From Sphingobacterium hungaricum (GTDB lineage Bacteria > Bacteroidota > Bacteroidia > Sphingobacteriales > Sphingobacteriaceae), in the NCBI RefSeq assembly GCF_015210005.1, contig NZ_MU158697.1, forward strand, positions 638,178-702,177: 64,000 bases of DNA, read 5' to 3'. This document shows positions 8,558 to 18,533 of this stretch, piece by piece; the stretch's first letter is position 1; every line of letters begins with the position of its first letter. Made by a program: the position numbers and the translations under genes. The notes under the pieces were generated by a model. The model was not told where the DNA came from. It saw nothing but the letters and a program-made list of their open reading frames with translations, and did no database searches.

Positions 8558-10000
8558 TTATTTTATTTGTTGAATAAGTTGAATGACTGACGCTTCTGAT
8601 AATTTTAATAAAGCATTTGGAAAAATTCCCAAATACAAAATAAAAACAGAAACAATTCCTAGAACCAATACTTCATAGCCCTGTACATCTTTTACTTGAA
8701 TGTGTTCTGCATGCAAAGTTCCCAACATCGTGTTTTGATACAATCGCAACATATAAACTGCACCAAATATTAAGGTTAAGCCACCAAAGACAGCATACCA
8801 AACATTGGTGCTAAAAATTCCTTTCAATAGTAAAAATTCACCTATAAATCCATTCGTTAATGGCAAGCCAATGGCTCCCATAACGATTAGCAGGAAAAAC
8901 ACAGCCAAAATAGGCATGCGATACGCCAAACCGCCCAACTCGCTTAAGTTTCGCGAATTTGTGCGTTGCTGGATAATGTCAATAATAAAAAACAATCCGA
9001 TTACGCTGATACCGTGATTGACCATTTGAATCATTGCTCCTTGCATTCCTTCAATGTGAATAGAAAAAACACCCGCTGAAATCAATCCAACGTGAGCAAT
9101 CGATGAATATGCAATCAAACGTTTTGCATCATTTTGCTGAAAGGCAATAATCGACGCATATACAATTCCAATCACACAAAGAACTAAAGCAACTGCCCCG
9201 TAAATTTGCGTTCCGATTGGCGCGATAGGCAATAACCATCTGAACAAGCCATAGATACCCATTTTCAACATAATTCCGGCTAACAGCATTGTTCCTGCCG
9301 CTGGAGCATTTGTGTAGGTATCGGGTTGCCAAGTATGAAAAGGGAAAATCGGAATTTTAATTGCGAAAGCAATAAAGAAACCCCAGAAAATATAACGCTG
9401 AATACCTCCCGGCAATTGCAAAGCTTTGAATGAAGCCCATTCAAAATCACCGTTCGGAGTTTGATGATACAGGTAGATAATCCCAATCAGCATCAATAAA
9501 CTTCCGAAAAAAGTATAAATAAAGAATTTTAAGTTGACACAGATACGGTCACCTTCGCCCCAAAGCGCGCAGATAAAATAAATCGGAATCAATGCAATTT
9601 CCCATCCTACGTAGAATGTGAAGGCATCCAACGCAGTAAAAACCAATACCAGCCCTGCCTGCATAAAGGAAACTAAAGCATAGAAATTCCCTTTAAATGT
9701 TTTGCCAAATGTGGTCAAGACAATTAAAGGAACTAATCCATTGGTCAAAAGAATTAATGGTAAACTGATACCATCCAATCCCAAATGAAAATGAATATTT
9801 AGACTTGCAATCCATGTAAAAGTGGACTCAAATTGCATGCTTGCATCTGGAACAAAATTACATAGAAAAGGTACTGTGGCGACAACCTGGATTAGAGAAA
9901 GTACCAAAGCAATCCATTTTGCAGTTTGCGAATTTTTCACAAATGCAAGAATGCATGCGCTTAATACTGGTATTAATAATAATATAAATAGGTTATCCAT
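8558..10000 (-). CDS. nuoM: NADH-quinone oxidoreductase subunit M
   Basis: 480 aa multi-pass membrane subunit of the Complex I proton-pumping arm. Diagnostic sequence includes LGLDGISLPLILLTN, FYVGWEIALIPIYF with the conserved Glu of the first half, IKIPIFPFHTWQPDTYTNAP and AKRLIAYSSIAHVGLI. It lies between nuoL (25-nt gap) and nuoN (22-nt gap). It works in series with NuoL and NuoN, each probably moving one proton per NADH oxidised. Confidence 0.97.
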   Translation of the reverse strand: MDNLFILLLIPVLSACILAFVKNSQTAKWIALVLSLIQVVATVPFLCNFVPDASMQFESTFTWIASLNIHFHLGLDGISLPLILLTNGLVPLIVLTTFGKTFKGNFYALVSFMQAGLVLVFTALDAFTFYVGWEIALIPIYFICALWGEGDRICVNLKFFIYTFFGSLLMLIGIIYLYHQTPNGDFEWASFKALQLPGGIQRYIFWGFFIAFAIKIPIFPFHTWQPDTYTNAPAAGTMLLAGIMLKMGIYGLFRWLLPIAPIGTQIYGAVALVLCVIGIVYASIIAFQQNDAKRLIAYSSIAHVGLISAGVFSIHIEGMQGAMIQMVNHGISVIGLFFIIDIIQQRTNSRNLSELGGLAYRMPILAVFFLLIVMGAIGLPLTNGFIGEFLLLKGIFSTNVWYAVFGGLTLIFGAVYMLRLYQNTMLGTLHAEHIQVKDVQGYEVLVLGIVSVFILYLGIFPNALLKLSEASVIQLIQQIK

Positions 10001-10025
10001 TTGATTCTATTCGTAATAATTTTAT

Positions 10026-11945
10026 CTAACTATATAAAAGTCCATAAAGCATAATGGCGATGACACCCAACACCATCATAAAGATGTAGAAAGTGACATA
10101 ACCGCTTTGCAACTGCCTAATTCCTTTGCCTGAAAAGACGAAAAATGACCCAATTCCATTCACCAGTCCGTCGATTAATGATTTATCGACCACTTTGTAT
10201 AAAAATCTAGATGCCGCATTTAATGGCTGAACAATTACTTTATCGTATAACTCGTCGATGTATAACTTCTTGTATGATAAATTGTACAAAGCCCCAGTTT
10301 CTTCGCCATCTGCTTTGGGAATTTCATTGTTGCTGACATATTTGCGGTAAGCGAAAATTGCCATTGCAATCGCAGCTAAAGCAGAAACTGCCATTAAAAT
10401 ATATTCCGTTTCATGAGAAAGATGGAACGGTGTTGCAATCGCTTGGCTATCCGCGAAAACTGGCTGTAAAAAACTAGCCAACCAATGGTTGCCATGCAAA
10501 GCTTCAGGAACATTCAACAATCCTCCGCCGATTGCCAATATCGCTAAAATAATCAACGGAACAGTCATCTGCCATGGAGATTCGTGCAAATGCGATTGTT
10601 GTGCTTCCGTTCCTCTAAATTTACCGAAGAACGTTAGGTATAATAACCTGAACATGTAAAAAGCGGTAAAGAATGCAGCCAGCAAGCCTAATCCCCATAG
10701 AACGGGATTCGCAAAAAAGGCATGCGCTAATATTTCATCTTTGGAGAAAAATCCAGATAATGGTGGAATTCCGGCAATCGCGATGGTTCCGATGAGCATC
10801 GTCACGTAGGTTATTGGTAATGCTTTTTTCAACCCCCCCATGTTGCGCATGTCTTGCTCATTGCTCATCGCATGAATGACAGAACCTGCACCTAAAAATA
10901 ATAAGGCTTTAAAAAATGCGTGTGTGATGACATGGAAAAATGCGCCAGTAAACGCGCCAACTCCCAATCCCAAAAACATGTAGCCTAATTGAGATACTGT
11001 TGAATACGCTAATACTTTTTTGATATCATTTTGCGTAATCGCAATAAATGCCGCAACTAGTGCTGTCGCAATACCAATCACAGCAATGAGCTGCATAGTA
11101 ATCGGTGATAGTGTAAATAAAATATTCGAGCGCGCAATCATGTAAATACCGGCAGTTACCATCGTCGCTGCGTGGATTAATGCAGAAACCGGTGTTGGTC
11201 CCGCCATCGCATCAGGCAACCAAGTAAACAATGGAATCTGTGCAGACTTACCGCTAGCTCCGATGAATAATAAAATGGTAATCAATAAAAGCGTAGAATC
11301 TCCTGAAGTCATGCCCGTAGCTTGGGAAAAGACGGTAGAGAATTCTAACGAACCAAATGTGTCCAAGATAAAAAAGACAGCTAACAAAAAGCCCAAATCT
11401 CCTATTCGATTCATGACGAAAGCTTTCTTTGCCGCTGAGGCAAAGGAACCATTTTTGTACCAAAAACCGATTAATAGGTACGAACATAATCCAACCCCCT
11501 CCCAGCCGATAAACATGATTAGGTAATTGGAGCCCAATACCAGTAAAAGCATGAAGAAGATAAACAGGTTCAAGTAAGCGAAAAACTTACCGAAACCATC
11601 GTCATGCGACATGTACGAAACAGAATATAAATGAATCAAAAATCCAATTCCTGTAACGATTAACAGCATAATGGAGCTCAACGGGTCAATCAAGAAAGAA
11701 AATGAAACATTTAGATTTCCAACTGTAAACCAATCAAAGTAGTTCTTAAATATTTGTCCGTCTCCTCCGGCTAACCTATCCTGATACACTTCACTGAACA
11801 AAGCAATACTGATTATAAAAGACGTTAAAACAGCCCCACAGCCAATAATAGCAATCAGTTTTTTTGGCAAATAGTTTCTTCCCAAACCATTCACTACAAA
11901 TCCCAAAAGGGGAATTAACGGAATCAACCAAATTAATTCTATCAT
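10026..11945 (-). CDS. nuoL: NADH-quinone oxidoreductase subunit L
   Basis: 639 aa, the largest antiporter-like subunit, which also supplies the long lateral helix that clamps the membrane arm. It shows DPLSSIMLLIVTGIGFLIHLYS, FIGWEGVGLCSYLLIGFWY, SAQIPLFTWLPDAMAGPTPVSALIHAATMVTAG and the lysine-bearing DIKKVLAYSTVSQLGYMFLG, all family signatures. The C-terminal 100 residues fit the lateral helix plus its final anchor. It lies 28 nt after nuoK in the operon. Confidence 0.97.
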   Translation of the reverse strand: MIELIWLIPLIPLLGFVVNGLGRNYLPKKLIAIIGCGAVLTSFIISIALFSEVYQDRLAGGDGQIFKNYFDWFTVGNLNVSFSFLIDPLSSIMLLIVTGIGFLIHLYSVSYMSHDDGFGKFFAYLNLFIFFMLLLVLGSNYLIMFIGWEGVGLCSYLLIGFWYKNGSFASAAKKAFVMNRIGDLGFLLAVFFILDTFGSLEFSTVFSQATGMTSGDSTLLLITILLFIGASGKSAQIPLFTWLPDAMAGPTPVSALIHAATMVTAGIYMIARSNILFTLSPITMQLIAVIGIATALVAAFIAITQNDIKKVLAYSTVSQLGYMFLGLGVGAFTGAFFHVITHAFFKALLFLGAGSVIHAMSNEQDMRNMGGLKKALPITYVTMLIGTIAIAGIPPLSGFFSKDEILAHAFFANPVLWGLGLLAAFFTAFYMFRLLYLTFFGKFRGTEAQQSHLHESPWQMTVPLIILAILAIGGGLLNVPEALHGNHWLASFLQPVFADSQAIATPFHLSHETEYILMAVSALAAIAMAIFAYRKYVSNNEIPKADGEETGALYNLSYKKLYIDELYDKVIVQPLNAASRFLYKVVDKSLIDGLVNGIGSFFVFSGKGIRQLQSGYVTFYIFMMVLGVIAIMLYGLLYS

Positions 11946-11973
11946 CTCTAGTTTATGCTTAAAATTAATTGTC

Positions 11974-12303
11974 CTACCATCTTAATTTATTTAATGAATC
12001 AATATCGATTGATTTAGTATTTCGATATACCATGATGACAATGGCTAATCCAACAGCAACTTCTGCCGCGGCCAATGCCATAATAAAGAATACAAAAACC
12101 TGTCCGCTCGCATCACCATGATATGCTGAAAATGCAGCCAACAGAAGATTAACTGAATTCAGCATCAGTTCAATTGACATCATGATAATAATGACATTTC
12201 TGCGAATCAGCACGCCTATTACGCCAATCGCGAAAATAACACTGCAAAAAATCAAATAATGATTTAATGGAATTCCTTGTATTTGTTCGACTATCGTTCC
12301 CAT
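11974..12303 (-). CDS. nuoK: NADH-quinone oxidoreductase subunit K
   Basis: 109 aa with three transmembrane helices. The two membrane glutamates of the proton path are present in MSIELMLNSVNLL and AAAEVAVGLAIVI. Its start overlaps the nuoJ stop by one base (TAATG on the minus strand), a translational-coupling arrangement. Length and residues are standard. Confidence 0.96.
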   Translation of the reverse strand: MGTIVEQIQGIPLNHYLIFCSVIFAIGVIGVLIRRNVIIIMMSIELMLNSVNLLLAAFSAYHGDASGQVFVFFIMALAAAEVAVGLAIVIMVYRNTKSIDIDSLNKLRW

Positions 12304-12800
12304 TATGCTTTATTTGTATCTTTTTTTGCCAACAAAACTGCCCCAACCATTGCCGTAAGCAATAAAATAGAGCTCAACTCGAATGGAAGCAAGAAATCCT
12401 TAAATAGCACCTGTCCCAAATTTTTCACCAAACCAATATTTGCATGTGGTGTAATAGCTTCATTGTTCACTTCAATCACGCGAAACGCGCCAAGAAAAGT
12501 CACCAAAAGACACATTCCCGCAACAGTTCCCATAATCTTTACAATGGTGGACTTCATCGGTTCGGTGTCTTTATTGAGGTTCAATAGCATCAACACGAAT
12601 AAAAATAACACCATGATTGCGCCCATGTACACGATAAAATTGACGACTGCTAAAAATTGAGCATTCAACAAAATATAGTGAACGGTAAACGTAAAGAAGG
12701 TAATGACTAAGTACAAAACACTATGTACCGGATTCTTTGTAAAGATGGTCATCAATGCAAAGAAAATGGACAAAAATGCTACAAAGTAAAATATCGACAT
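12303..12800 (-). CDS. nuoJ: NADH-quinone oxidoreductase subunit J
   Basis: 165 aa with about five membrane helices. It carries the family signatures VHSVLYLVITFFTFTVHYILL and FLAVVNFIVYMGAIMVLFLFVLMLLN, where the pi-bulge helix couples quinone reduction to pumping. The stop overlaps the nuoK start; it lies 10 nt after nuoI. Confidence 0.96.
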   Translation of the reverse strand: MSIFYFVAFLSIFFALMTIFTKNPVHSVLYLVITFFTFTVHYILLNAQFLAVVNFIVYMGAIMVLFLFVLMLLNLNKDTEPMKSTIVKIMGTVAGMCLLVTFLGAFRVIEVNNEAITPHANIGLVKNLGQVLFKDFLLPFELSSILLLTAMVGAVLLAKKDTNKA

Positions 12801-12810
12801 CTGTGTTAGG

Positions 12811-13323
12811 TTATTGAGCTAATTTTGTAATATCAAACTTCGGTTCTACCAATTTATCTTTCCCGTAGATAAAATCTTTTCTCAAGTAATCGGCTGTTAC
12901 GTGCGGGCCGTCCAAATAAATGGCTTCTTTCGGACATGCTTCTTCACATAGCCCGCAGAAAATACAGCGCAACATATTGATTTCATATACAGAAGCATAT
13001 TTTTCTTCTCTGTATAATTCTTCTTCCCCTTTTTTACGCTCAGCGGATGTCATCGTAATCGCTTCGGCAGGACAAGACAATGCGCATAAACCGCATGCTG
13101 TACAGCGTTCTCTGCCCAATTCGTCGCGCTTTAGCGAATGTTGTCCTCTAAAATTTTTAGAATACGGACGAATCTGTTCCGGATATTTAACAGTCGGAAT
13201 TTTCTTAAAAAAGTGTTTGATTGTAATCGAAAGTCCACGAGCAATGGCAGGCAAATAAATGCGCTCCCAAAAATTCATTGGTCTTTGTTCGATTACTTTT
13301 TTTCTATTTGATAATGATTCCAT
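12811..13323 (-). CDS. nuoI: NADH-quinone oxidoreductase subunit I (two 4Fe-4S clusters)
   Basis: 170 aa ferredoxin-like subunit that carries clusters N6a and N6b, relaying electrons from NuoG to NuoB. Both CxxCxxCxxxCP motifs are intact: Cys74/77/80/84 (CTACGLCALSCP) and Cys120/123/126/130 (CIFCGLCEEACP). An amphipathic N-terminal helix (about 15-45) attaches it to the membrane arm. There are 6 nt to nuoH upstream and 10 nt to nuoJ downstream. Confidence 0.97.
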   Translation of the reverse strand: MESLSNRKKVIEQRPMNFWERIYLPAIARGLSITIKHFFKKIPTVKYPEQIRPYSKNFRGQHSLKRDELGRERCTACGLCALSCPAEAITMTSAERKKGEEELYREEKYASVYEINMLRCIFCGLCEEACPKEAIYLDGPHVTADYLRKDFIYGKDKLVEPKFDITKLAQ

Positions 13324-13329
13324 CTTCGC

Positions 13330-14367
13330 TTACTTAAAATAAGTATCCACAACTATCGTAATGATTCCGGTTAATACAATATTGGCTATCGCCAATGGAA
13401 TTAACATTTTCCATCCTAAATTCATCAATTGGTCATAACGGAAACGAGGCAATGTCCAACGAATCCACATGAAGAAAAAGATAAATCCAAATATTTTAAG
13501 GAAAAATACTAAAGTTCCAATAATCGTAATCCAGTTTTCTGACAAACCTAAATCATACATGAACGGAAAGTTATATCCTCCGAAATACAATGCTGCCATC
13601 AAAGCTGATGAAACAAACATATTGATGTATTCTGAAAACATATATAATCCCAATTTCATGGATGAATATTCCGTATGGTATCCACCAACCAATTCGGTTT
13701 CACATTCCGGAAGGTCAAAAGGTACACGGTTACATTCCGCGAAAGCGCAGACAATAAAAATTAAAAATCCTAAGGGCTGTACCCAGATATTCCAGTTAAA
13801 TCCTGATTGATTAGCAACGATATCGCCAATAGACAGATTTCCTGTAACCATTAGCAAGGCAATCAATGACAATCCCATCGGGATTTCATAGCTGATACTT
13901 TGCGATGCCGCACGAATCGCTCCCATCAAAGAGAACTTATTGTTCGATGCCCATCCGCCCAACATAATTCCGTAAACTCCCAATGCAATCACACCAAAAA
14001 TGTAAAGCACTCCGATGTTTACGTCAGCCACTTGTAAGGTGATGACTTGGTCGCCAATTGTCAGGTTTTGTCCCCATGGAATAACTGCAGAGCTGATACA
14101 TGCTGTGATAATCGCAATGACAGGACCAATGACAAATAAGGTTTTGTGCGCTCCTGCCGGAATGATTTCTTCTTTGAAAAAGAACTTTCCACCATCGCAT
14201 AAGGGCTGTAACAAGCCAAAAATTCCCGCGCGGTCTGGTCCGTAACGGTCTTGCATAAATCCTGCAATTTTACGTTCGGCCAAAGTCGAATACATCGCAA
14301 TCACTAGCGTAATCACAAAAATGATAACGACTAAGATTAATTTCTCTAGAATAAAAGCTACTTCCAT
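13330..14367 (-). CDS. nuoH: NADH-quinone oxidoreductase subunit H
   Basis: 345 aa membrane subunit that forms the quinone chamber with NuoB and NuoD. Diagnostic sequence: AERKIAGFMQDRYGPDRAGIFGLLQPLCDG, the quinone-site loop GGWASNNKFSLMGAIRAASQSISYEIPMGLS, and the acidic loop ECNRVPFDLPECETELVGGYHTEYSSM. About eight helices are visible. It lies 12 nt after the nuoG gene in the operon. Confidence 0.97.
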   Translation of the reverse strand: MEVAFILEKLILVVIIFVITLVIAMYSTLAERKIAGFMQDRYGPDRAGIFGLLQPLCDGGKFFFKEEIIPAGAHKTLFVIGPVIAIITACISSAVIPWGQNLTIGDQVITLQVADVNIGVLYIFGVIALGVYGIMLGGWASNNKFSLMGAIRAASQSISYEIPMGLSLIALLMVTGNLSIGDIVANQSGFNWNIWVQPLGFLIFIVCAFAECNRVPFDLPECETELVGGYHTEYSSMKLGLYMFSEYINMFVSSALMAALYFGGYNFPFMYDLGLSENWITIIGTLVFFLKIFGFIFFFMWIRWTLPRFRYDQLMNLGWKMLIPLAIANIVLTGIITIVVDTYFK

Positions 14368-14379
14368 GTATGCGTTCGC

Positions 14380-15396
14380 TTATTTTAATTTCTCTGTTCT
14401 TGCAAACTGCTCTTTATTGGCTGTCTGCAGTTTTTTATCTTCTTTAATAACTGCTGGTGGATTGAATTCTGGGTAATGGTTTGAGCCAATTACAGAATAT
14501 TTCTCAACCGGAGTTGGCTCTTCTAATTTCCAGTCACTTGTTTGTTTGCGGTCGAAACGGCAAGTATCACAAATAAACTCATCTACTTCCCCAAACTCAT
14601 CTTTGCGTCCTGTCACACGTAACACATCTGCGCCCTTGTACCATAAAGTTACTTTGCCAGAACAAGTCGGACAATCTCTATGCGCATCAACAGGTTTCGT
14701 AAACCAAACTCTATTTTTAAAACGGAATGTTTTATCAGTCAATGCACCAACGGGGCATACATCAATCACATTTCCTATAAAATCTGTTTCCAAAGCATTT
14801 TCGATATACGTCGAAATTTCGGAATGGTCGCCACGGTATAGAATACCATGTTCGCGTTGATTCGTCAATTGATTTGCGACATAGACACAGCGATAGCACA
14901 GAATACAGCGATTCATATGCAATTGGATTTTATCGCCAATATCGATAGGCTCGAACGTACGGCGAGCAAATTCATACCTCGCTTGCTCCTCGCCATGCTC
15001 ATAGCCCAAATCCTGCAATTTACATTCTCCCGCTTGGTCACAAATTGGGCAATCCAATGGGTGATTGATCAATAACATTTCAACAACTGCTTTACGCGCG
15101 CTGACAACATCTGGAGACGTAATATTTTCAACTTCCATTCCGTCCATAACCGTCGTACGGCAAGAAGCCACCAACTTAGGCATCGGACGTGGGTCTTTTT
15201 CAGAGCCCTTTGATACTTTAACTAAACATGTACGGCATTTCCCACCACTTCCTTCCAATTTGGAGTAATAGCACATTGCGGGAGGCACAATGTCTCCGCC
15301 GATTTGGCGCGCTGCATTCAAAATGGTTGTTCCAGGTGCAACATCCACCGGAATTCCATCAATACTTACTCTAAATTTTACTTCTTCTTCTGCCAT
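14380..15396 (-). CDS. nuoG: NuoG-type iron-sulfur subunit, short form without the molybdopterin-like domain
   Basis: 338 aa, against about 700-900 aa for full-length NuoG. It keeps the electron-transfer part: 2Fe-2S ligands Cys42/54/57/79; N5 ligands His112, Cys116/119/125; and N4 ligands Cys164/167/170/214. After about residue 285 only a low-complexity tail remains, so the large molybdopterin-oxidoreductase-like domain is absent. A remnant of that domain's start has CxxC at 242/245 and CxxC at 276/279 instead of the N7 pattern, so N7 is lost or replaced by another metal site. It sits in the normal nuoG place between nuoF and nuoH. Short NuoG proteins are, to my knowledge, common in Bacteroidota, so this is probably native and not a deletion. 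Confidence 0.92.
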   Translation of the reverse strand: MAEEEVKFRVSIDGIPVDVAPGTTILNAARQIGGDIVPPAMCYYSKLEGSGGKCRTCLVKVSKGSEKDPRPMPKLVASCRTTVMDGMEVENITSPDVVSARKAVVEMLLINHPLDCPICDQAGECKLQDLGYEHGEEQARYEFARRTFEPIDIGDKIQLHMNRCILCYRCVYVANQLTNQREHGILYRGDHSEISTYIENALETDFIGNVIDVCPVGALTDKTFRFKNRVWFTKPVDAHRDCPTCSGKVTLWYKGADVLRVTGRKDEFGEVDEFICDTCRFDRKQTSDWKLEEPTPVEKYSVIGSNHYPEFNPPAVIKEDKKLQTANKEQFARTEKLK

Positions 15397-15420
15397 GTGT
15401 ACTTCTGTTATAGCAATTTT

Positions 15421-16776
15421 TTAATCTACCGTTTGAACCAAAGGATCCGCATAATGCGCTAATCCAAAGTTTCTAGTTTGTGATTCTGAAGGATTTTGAA
15501 TGTGCCATTCAAATTCATCTCTGAAATGACGAATGGCCGCCGCTACCGGCCATGCTGCTGCATCGCCTAATGGACAAATAGTATTTCCTTCTATATTCTT
15601 TTGCACATCCCATAACAAATCGATATCGGATTGCGTACCTAAACCATGTTCGATTTTGTATAATATTTTTTCCATCCAGCCCGTTCCTTCACGACAAGGC
15701 GAACATTGTCCACAGCTTTCGTGACGGTAAAAACGAGTGAAATTCCATGTATTTCTGACAACACATTGGTCTTCATCAAAAGCAATAAATCCGCCCGAGC
15801 CCATCATGGTTCCTGTTTGGAAACCACCGTCTGCCAATGACTCATAAGTCATTAATCGAGGAGCGCCAGAAGCCGTTTTTAAGATTAGATTTGCTGGCAA
15901 AATCGGAACAGAAGACCCTCCTGCAACAACCGCCTTCAGTTTTTTGCCGTTGGCAATGCCGCCGCAATATTCATCTGAATAAATAAATTCTTCAACCGGA
16001 ACGCCCAATTCAATTTCATAGACTCCAGGACGTTTTACATTTCCTCCTGCAGAAATTAATTTTGTTCCTGTACTGCGTTCAATTCCAATTTTAGCATACT
16101 CTTCACCGCCATCATTGATAATCGGGACAGTCGCTGCAATGGATTCGACATTATTCACAACAGTTGGACAGCCATATAAACCCGCAACAGCAGGAAAAGG
16201 TGGCTTGATGCGAGGATTTCCTCTTTTACCTTCAAGCGACTCTAACAATGCAGTTTCTTCACCGCAGATGTAAGCTCCGCCGCCCGGTTGTACATAAATC
16301 TCTAAACTGTATCCTGTACCTAAAATATTATCTCCTAAAAATCCAGCATTTTTTGCTTCCGCAATTGCTTTTTCGAGAATCCGGATTTGAGGCATCATTT
16401 CACCCCGAACATAGATGTACGAAGTTTTTGCCCCCAAAGCAAAACTCGAAACAATCATTCCTTCAATCAATGCATGCGGAATGTGTGTCATCAAATAACG
16501 GTCTTTGAATGTGCCTGGTTCAGATTCATCCGCATTGCATACCAAATAACGAGCAACACCTTCTGGCTTCGCCAAAAAACTCCATTTCATTCCGGTAGGA
16601 AAACCTGCACCACCGCGGCCTCGCAATCCAGATTTTTTCACTTCTTCCACCACATCATCCGGGCTCATCGTTTTCAGCGCTTTTTCCACCGAACGATAAC
16701 CTCCAGTTTGGCGATAGACTTCAAAACCTTGAATGCCTGGTACGTTTATATGTGTTAATAATAAGGTACGGCCCAT
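15421..16776 (-). CDS. nuoF: NADH-quinone oxidoreductase subunit F (NADH- and FMN-binding)
   Basis: 451 aa. It oxidises NADH and passes electrons through FMN to cluster N3. The nucleotide-binding glycine-rich loop GRGGAGFPTG is at 53-62, and the FMN region CNADESEPGTFKDR follows. The 4Fe-4S ligands are in ESCGQCSPCREGTGW (about 350-365) plus the later Cys in GNTICPLGD. It is adjacent to nuoE with a 1-nt gap and 24 nt from nuoG. The length is typical. Confidence 0.97.
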   Translation of the reverse strand: MGRTLLLTHINVPGIQGFEVYRQTGGYRSVEKALKTMSPDDVVEEVKKSGLRGRGGAGFPTGMKWSFLAKPEGVARYLVCNADESEPGTFKDRYLMTHIPHALIEGMIVSSFALGAKTSYIYVRGEMMPQIRILEKAIAEAKNAGFLGDNILGTGYSLEIYVQPGGGAYICGEETALLESLEGKRGNPRIKPPFPAVAGLYGCPTVVNNVESIAATVPIINDGGEEYAKIGIERSTGTKLISAGGNVKRPGVYEIELGVPVEEFIYSDEYCGGIANGKKLKAVVAGGSSVPILPANLILKTASGAPRLMTYESLADGGFQTGTMMGSGGFIAFDEDQCVVRNTWNFTRFYRHESCGQCSPCREGTGWMEKILYKIEHGLGTQSDIDLLWDVQKNIEGNTICPLGDAAAWPVAAAIRHFRDEFEWHIQNPSESQTRNFGLAHYADPLVQTVD

Positions 16777-16777
16777 G

Positions 16778-17293
16778 TTATGCTTTATTCTTTAACGTTT
16801 CGATCAATGAATCGACACTTTGTTCGGTTAAATTCTCGTAGAAAGTATATTCTGGCCCAATCTGCAGAACAGGTCCATAGCCACAAGCTGCCAAACATTC
16901 TACACCACGCCACGAAAACAAACCGTCTGGCGTAACTTCGCCTTCGCGAACACCCAAAGTTTGTTCAATGTGATGCATAATTTTTTCGGCTCCAACCAAA
17001 CAGCAAGGTCCGGTACGGCATACTTCTAAATTATATTTGCCTTTTTTCTCTAAAAAATACATCGTATAGAAAGTCGCAACTTCGTATACTTCTATCGGTT
17101 TTATGTTTAGAAAATAAGCAACTTTGTCCATTGCATCCGGACTAAGCCATCCAAAAACAGCTTGTACTTCATGTAAAAGAGGCAATAATGCGGATTTTTG
17201 CTTTCCCTCAGGATAGCGCTTGACAATTTCTCCAAATTTGGTCAACAATTCTGGCGAAAATTCGACTGGACTATTTTCTTTTACACTAAGCAT
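16778..17293 (-). CDS. nuoE: NADH-quinone oxidoreductase subunit E (2Fe-2S)
   Basis: 171 aa thioredoxin-like subunit carrying the off-pathway 2Fe-2S cluster N1a. All four ligands are present: Cys92 and Cys97 (CRTGPC), Cys133 and Cys137 (CLAAC). The gene overlaps nuoD by 8 nt, suggesting translational coupling. Confidence 0.97.
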   Translation of the reverse strand: MLSVKENSPVEFSPELLTKFGEIVKRYPEGKQKSALLPLLHEVQAVFGWLSPDAMDKVAYFLNIKPIEVYEVATFYTMYFLEKKGKYNLEVCRTGPCCLVGAEKIMHHIEQTLGVREGEVTPDGLFSWRGVECLAACGYGPVLQIGPEYTFYENLTEQSVDSLIETLKNKA

Positions 17294-18521
17294 CTAATTC
17301 TCCTGCAATGACATTTAAACTACTCATATTTAGAATGGCATCCGACAGTAGCATTCCACTGCTCATCGGTGCAAACATCTGATAATTGATAAAGGAAGGT
17401 CGGCGGAAATGCAAACGATATGGCGTTCTTCCGCCATCATGAATCAAGTAAAAACCTAACTCTCCATTCGCTCCTTCGACCGCATGGTATACCTCCGATT
17501 GTGGCGTATCCCATTCACCCATCACAATTTTAAAATGGAAGATTAACGCTTCCATATTGGTGTACACTTGTTCTTTTGGAGGTAAATAAAATTCAGGTAC
17601 ATCCGCATGAAAGACACCTTTTGGTTCTTTTGAAATCTTTTCCAATGCTTGCTCAATAATGCGCAAGGATTGCCACATTTCTTCATTTCGAACCATAAAA
17701 CGATCGTATACGTCGCCATTCGTTCCTACCGGAATTTCAAAATCAAATTCCTCATACGAACAATATGGATCAACAATGCGCACATCGTAATCGATTCCTG
17801 TTGCACGTAAGATTGGGCCAGACCAGCTATAGCTTAACGCCTCTTCTGGAGTGACTGCCGCAACGCCTGACGTACGCTCTATAAAAATCCGATTGCGCGT
17901 GAACATTTCCTCAAATTCTTTCAAAACCGGAGGAAAACGTTTTAAAAACTCTTCTATTTTAGCAAAAGCCACCTCATTGAAATCTCTTTCGAAACCTCCG
18001 ATACGGCCAATGTTTGTGGTTAGGCGAGCACCACAGATCTCTTCGTAGATTTCATAGATAAACTCGCGCTCTTGCATGACATATAAAAATCCAGAAAATG
18101 CGCCTGTATCCACTCCTAAAATTCCGTTACAGATGATGTGGTCAGCAATTCTTGCTAACTCCATAACGATAACTCGCATGTATTGCACACGCTTAGGAAT
18201 TTCGATATTTAATAATTTCTCGACCGTCATGTGCCATCCCATGTTATTGATTGGGGACGAACAGTAGTTAAGGCGGTCAGTTAAAGGTGTAATCTGATAA
18301 AATGGGCGATGCTCCGCAATCTTTTCGAAAGCACGATGAATATAGCCAATGGTTGAAACTCCAGAAACAATACGTTCGCCATCCATCTGCACGACATTCT
18401 GAAAAACTCCGTGTGTAGCAGGATGCGTTGGGCCAATATTTAACGTGATTAATTCATCTTGCGGATCATCATCCACGTAAATTGGCTTATTCGAAGATAT
18501 TTTGGTTATAGTTTCGCTCAT
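17286..18521 (-). CDS. nuoD: NADH-quinone oxidoreductase subunit D (49-kDa homologue)
   Basis: 411 aa subunit lining the quinone-binding pocket, derived from NiFe-hydrogenase large subunits but lacking the metal ligands. Family signatures: NIGPTHPATHGVFQNVVQMDGE, GYIHRAFEKIAEHRPF (first 20 residues each), the pocket His/Tyr region, and the C-terminal SGMLLSDAILNMSSLNVIAGELDA. It is a separate gene here, not a nuoCD fusion. It overlaps nuoE by 8 nt and lies 12 nt from nuoC. Confidence 0.97.
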   Translation of the reverse strand: MSETITKISSNKPIYVDDDPQDELITLNIGPTHPATHGVFQNVVQMDGERIVSGVSTIGYIHRAFEKIAEHRPFYQITPLTDRLNYCSSPINNMGWHMTVEKLLNIEIPKRVQYMRVIVMELARIADHIICNGILGVDTGAFSGFLYVMQEREFIYEIYEEICGARLTTNIGRIGGFERDFNEVAFAKIEEFLKRFPPVLKEFEEMFTRNRIFIERTSGVAAVTPEEALSYSWSGPILRATGIDYDVRIVDPYCSYEEFDFEIPVGTNGDVYDRFMVRNEEMWQSLRIIEQALEKISKEPKGVFHADVPEFYLPPKEQVYTNMEALIFHFKIVMGEWDTPQSEVYHAVEGANGELGFYLIHDGGRTPYRLHFRRPSFINYQMFAPMSSGMLLSDAILNMSSLNVIAGELDA

Positions 18522-18533
18522 TTCGTCTAGGTA

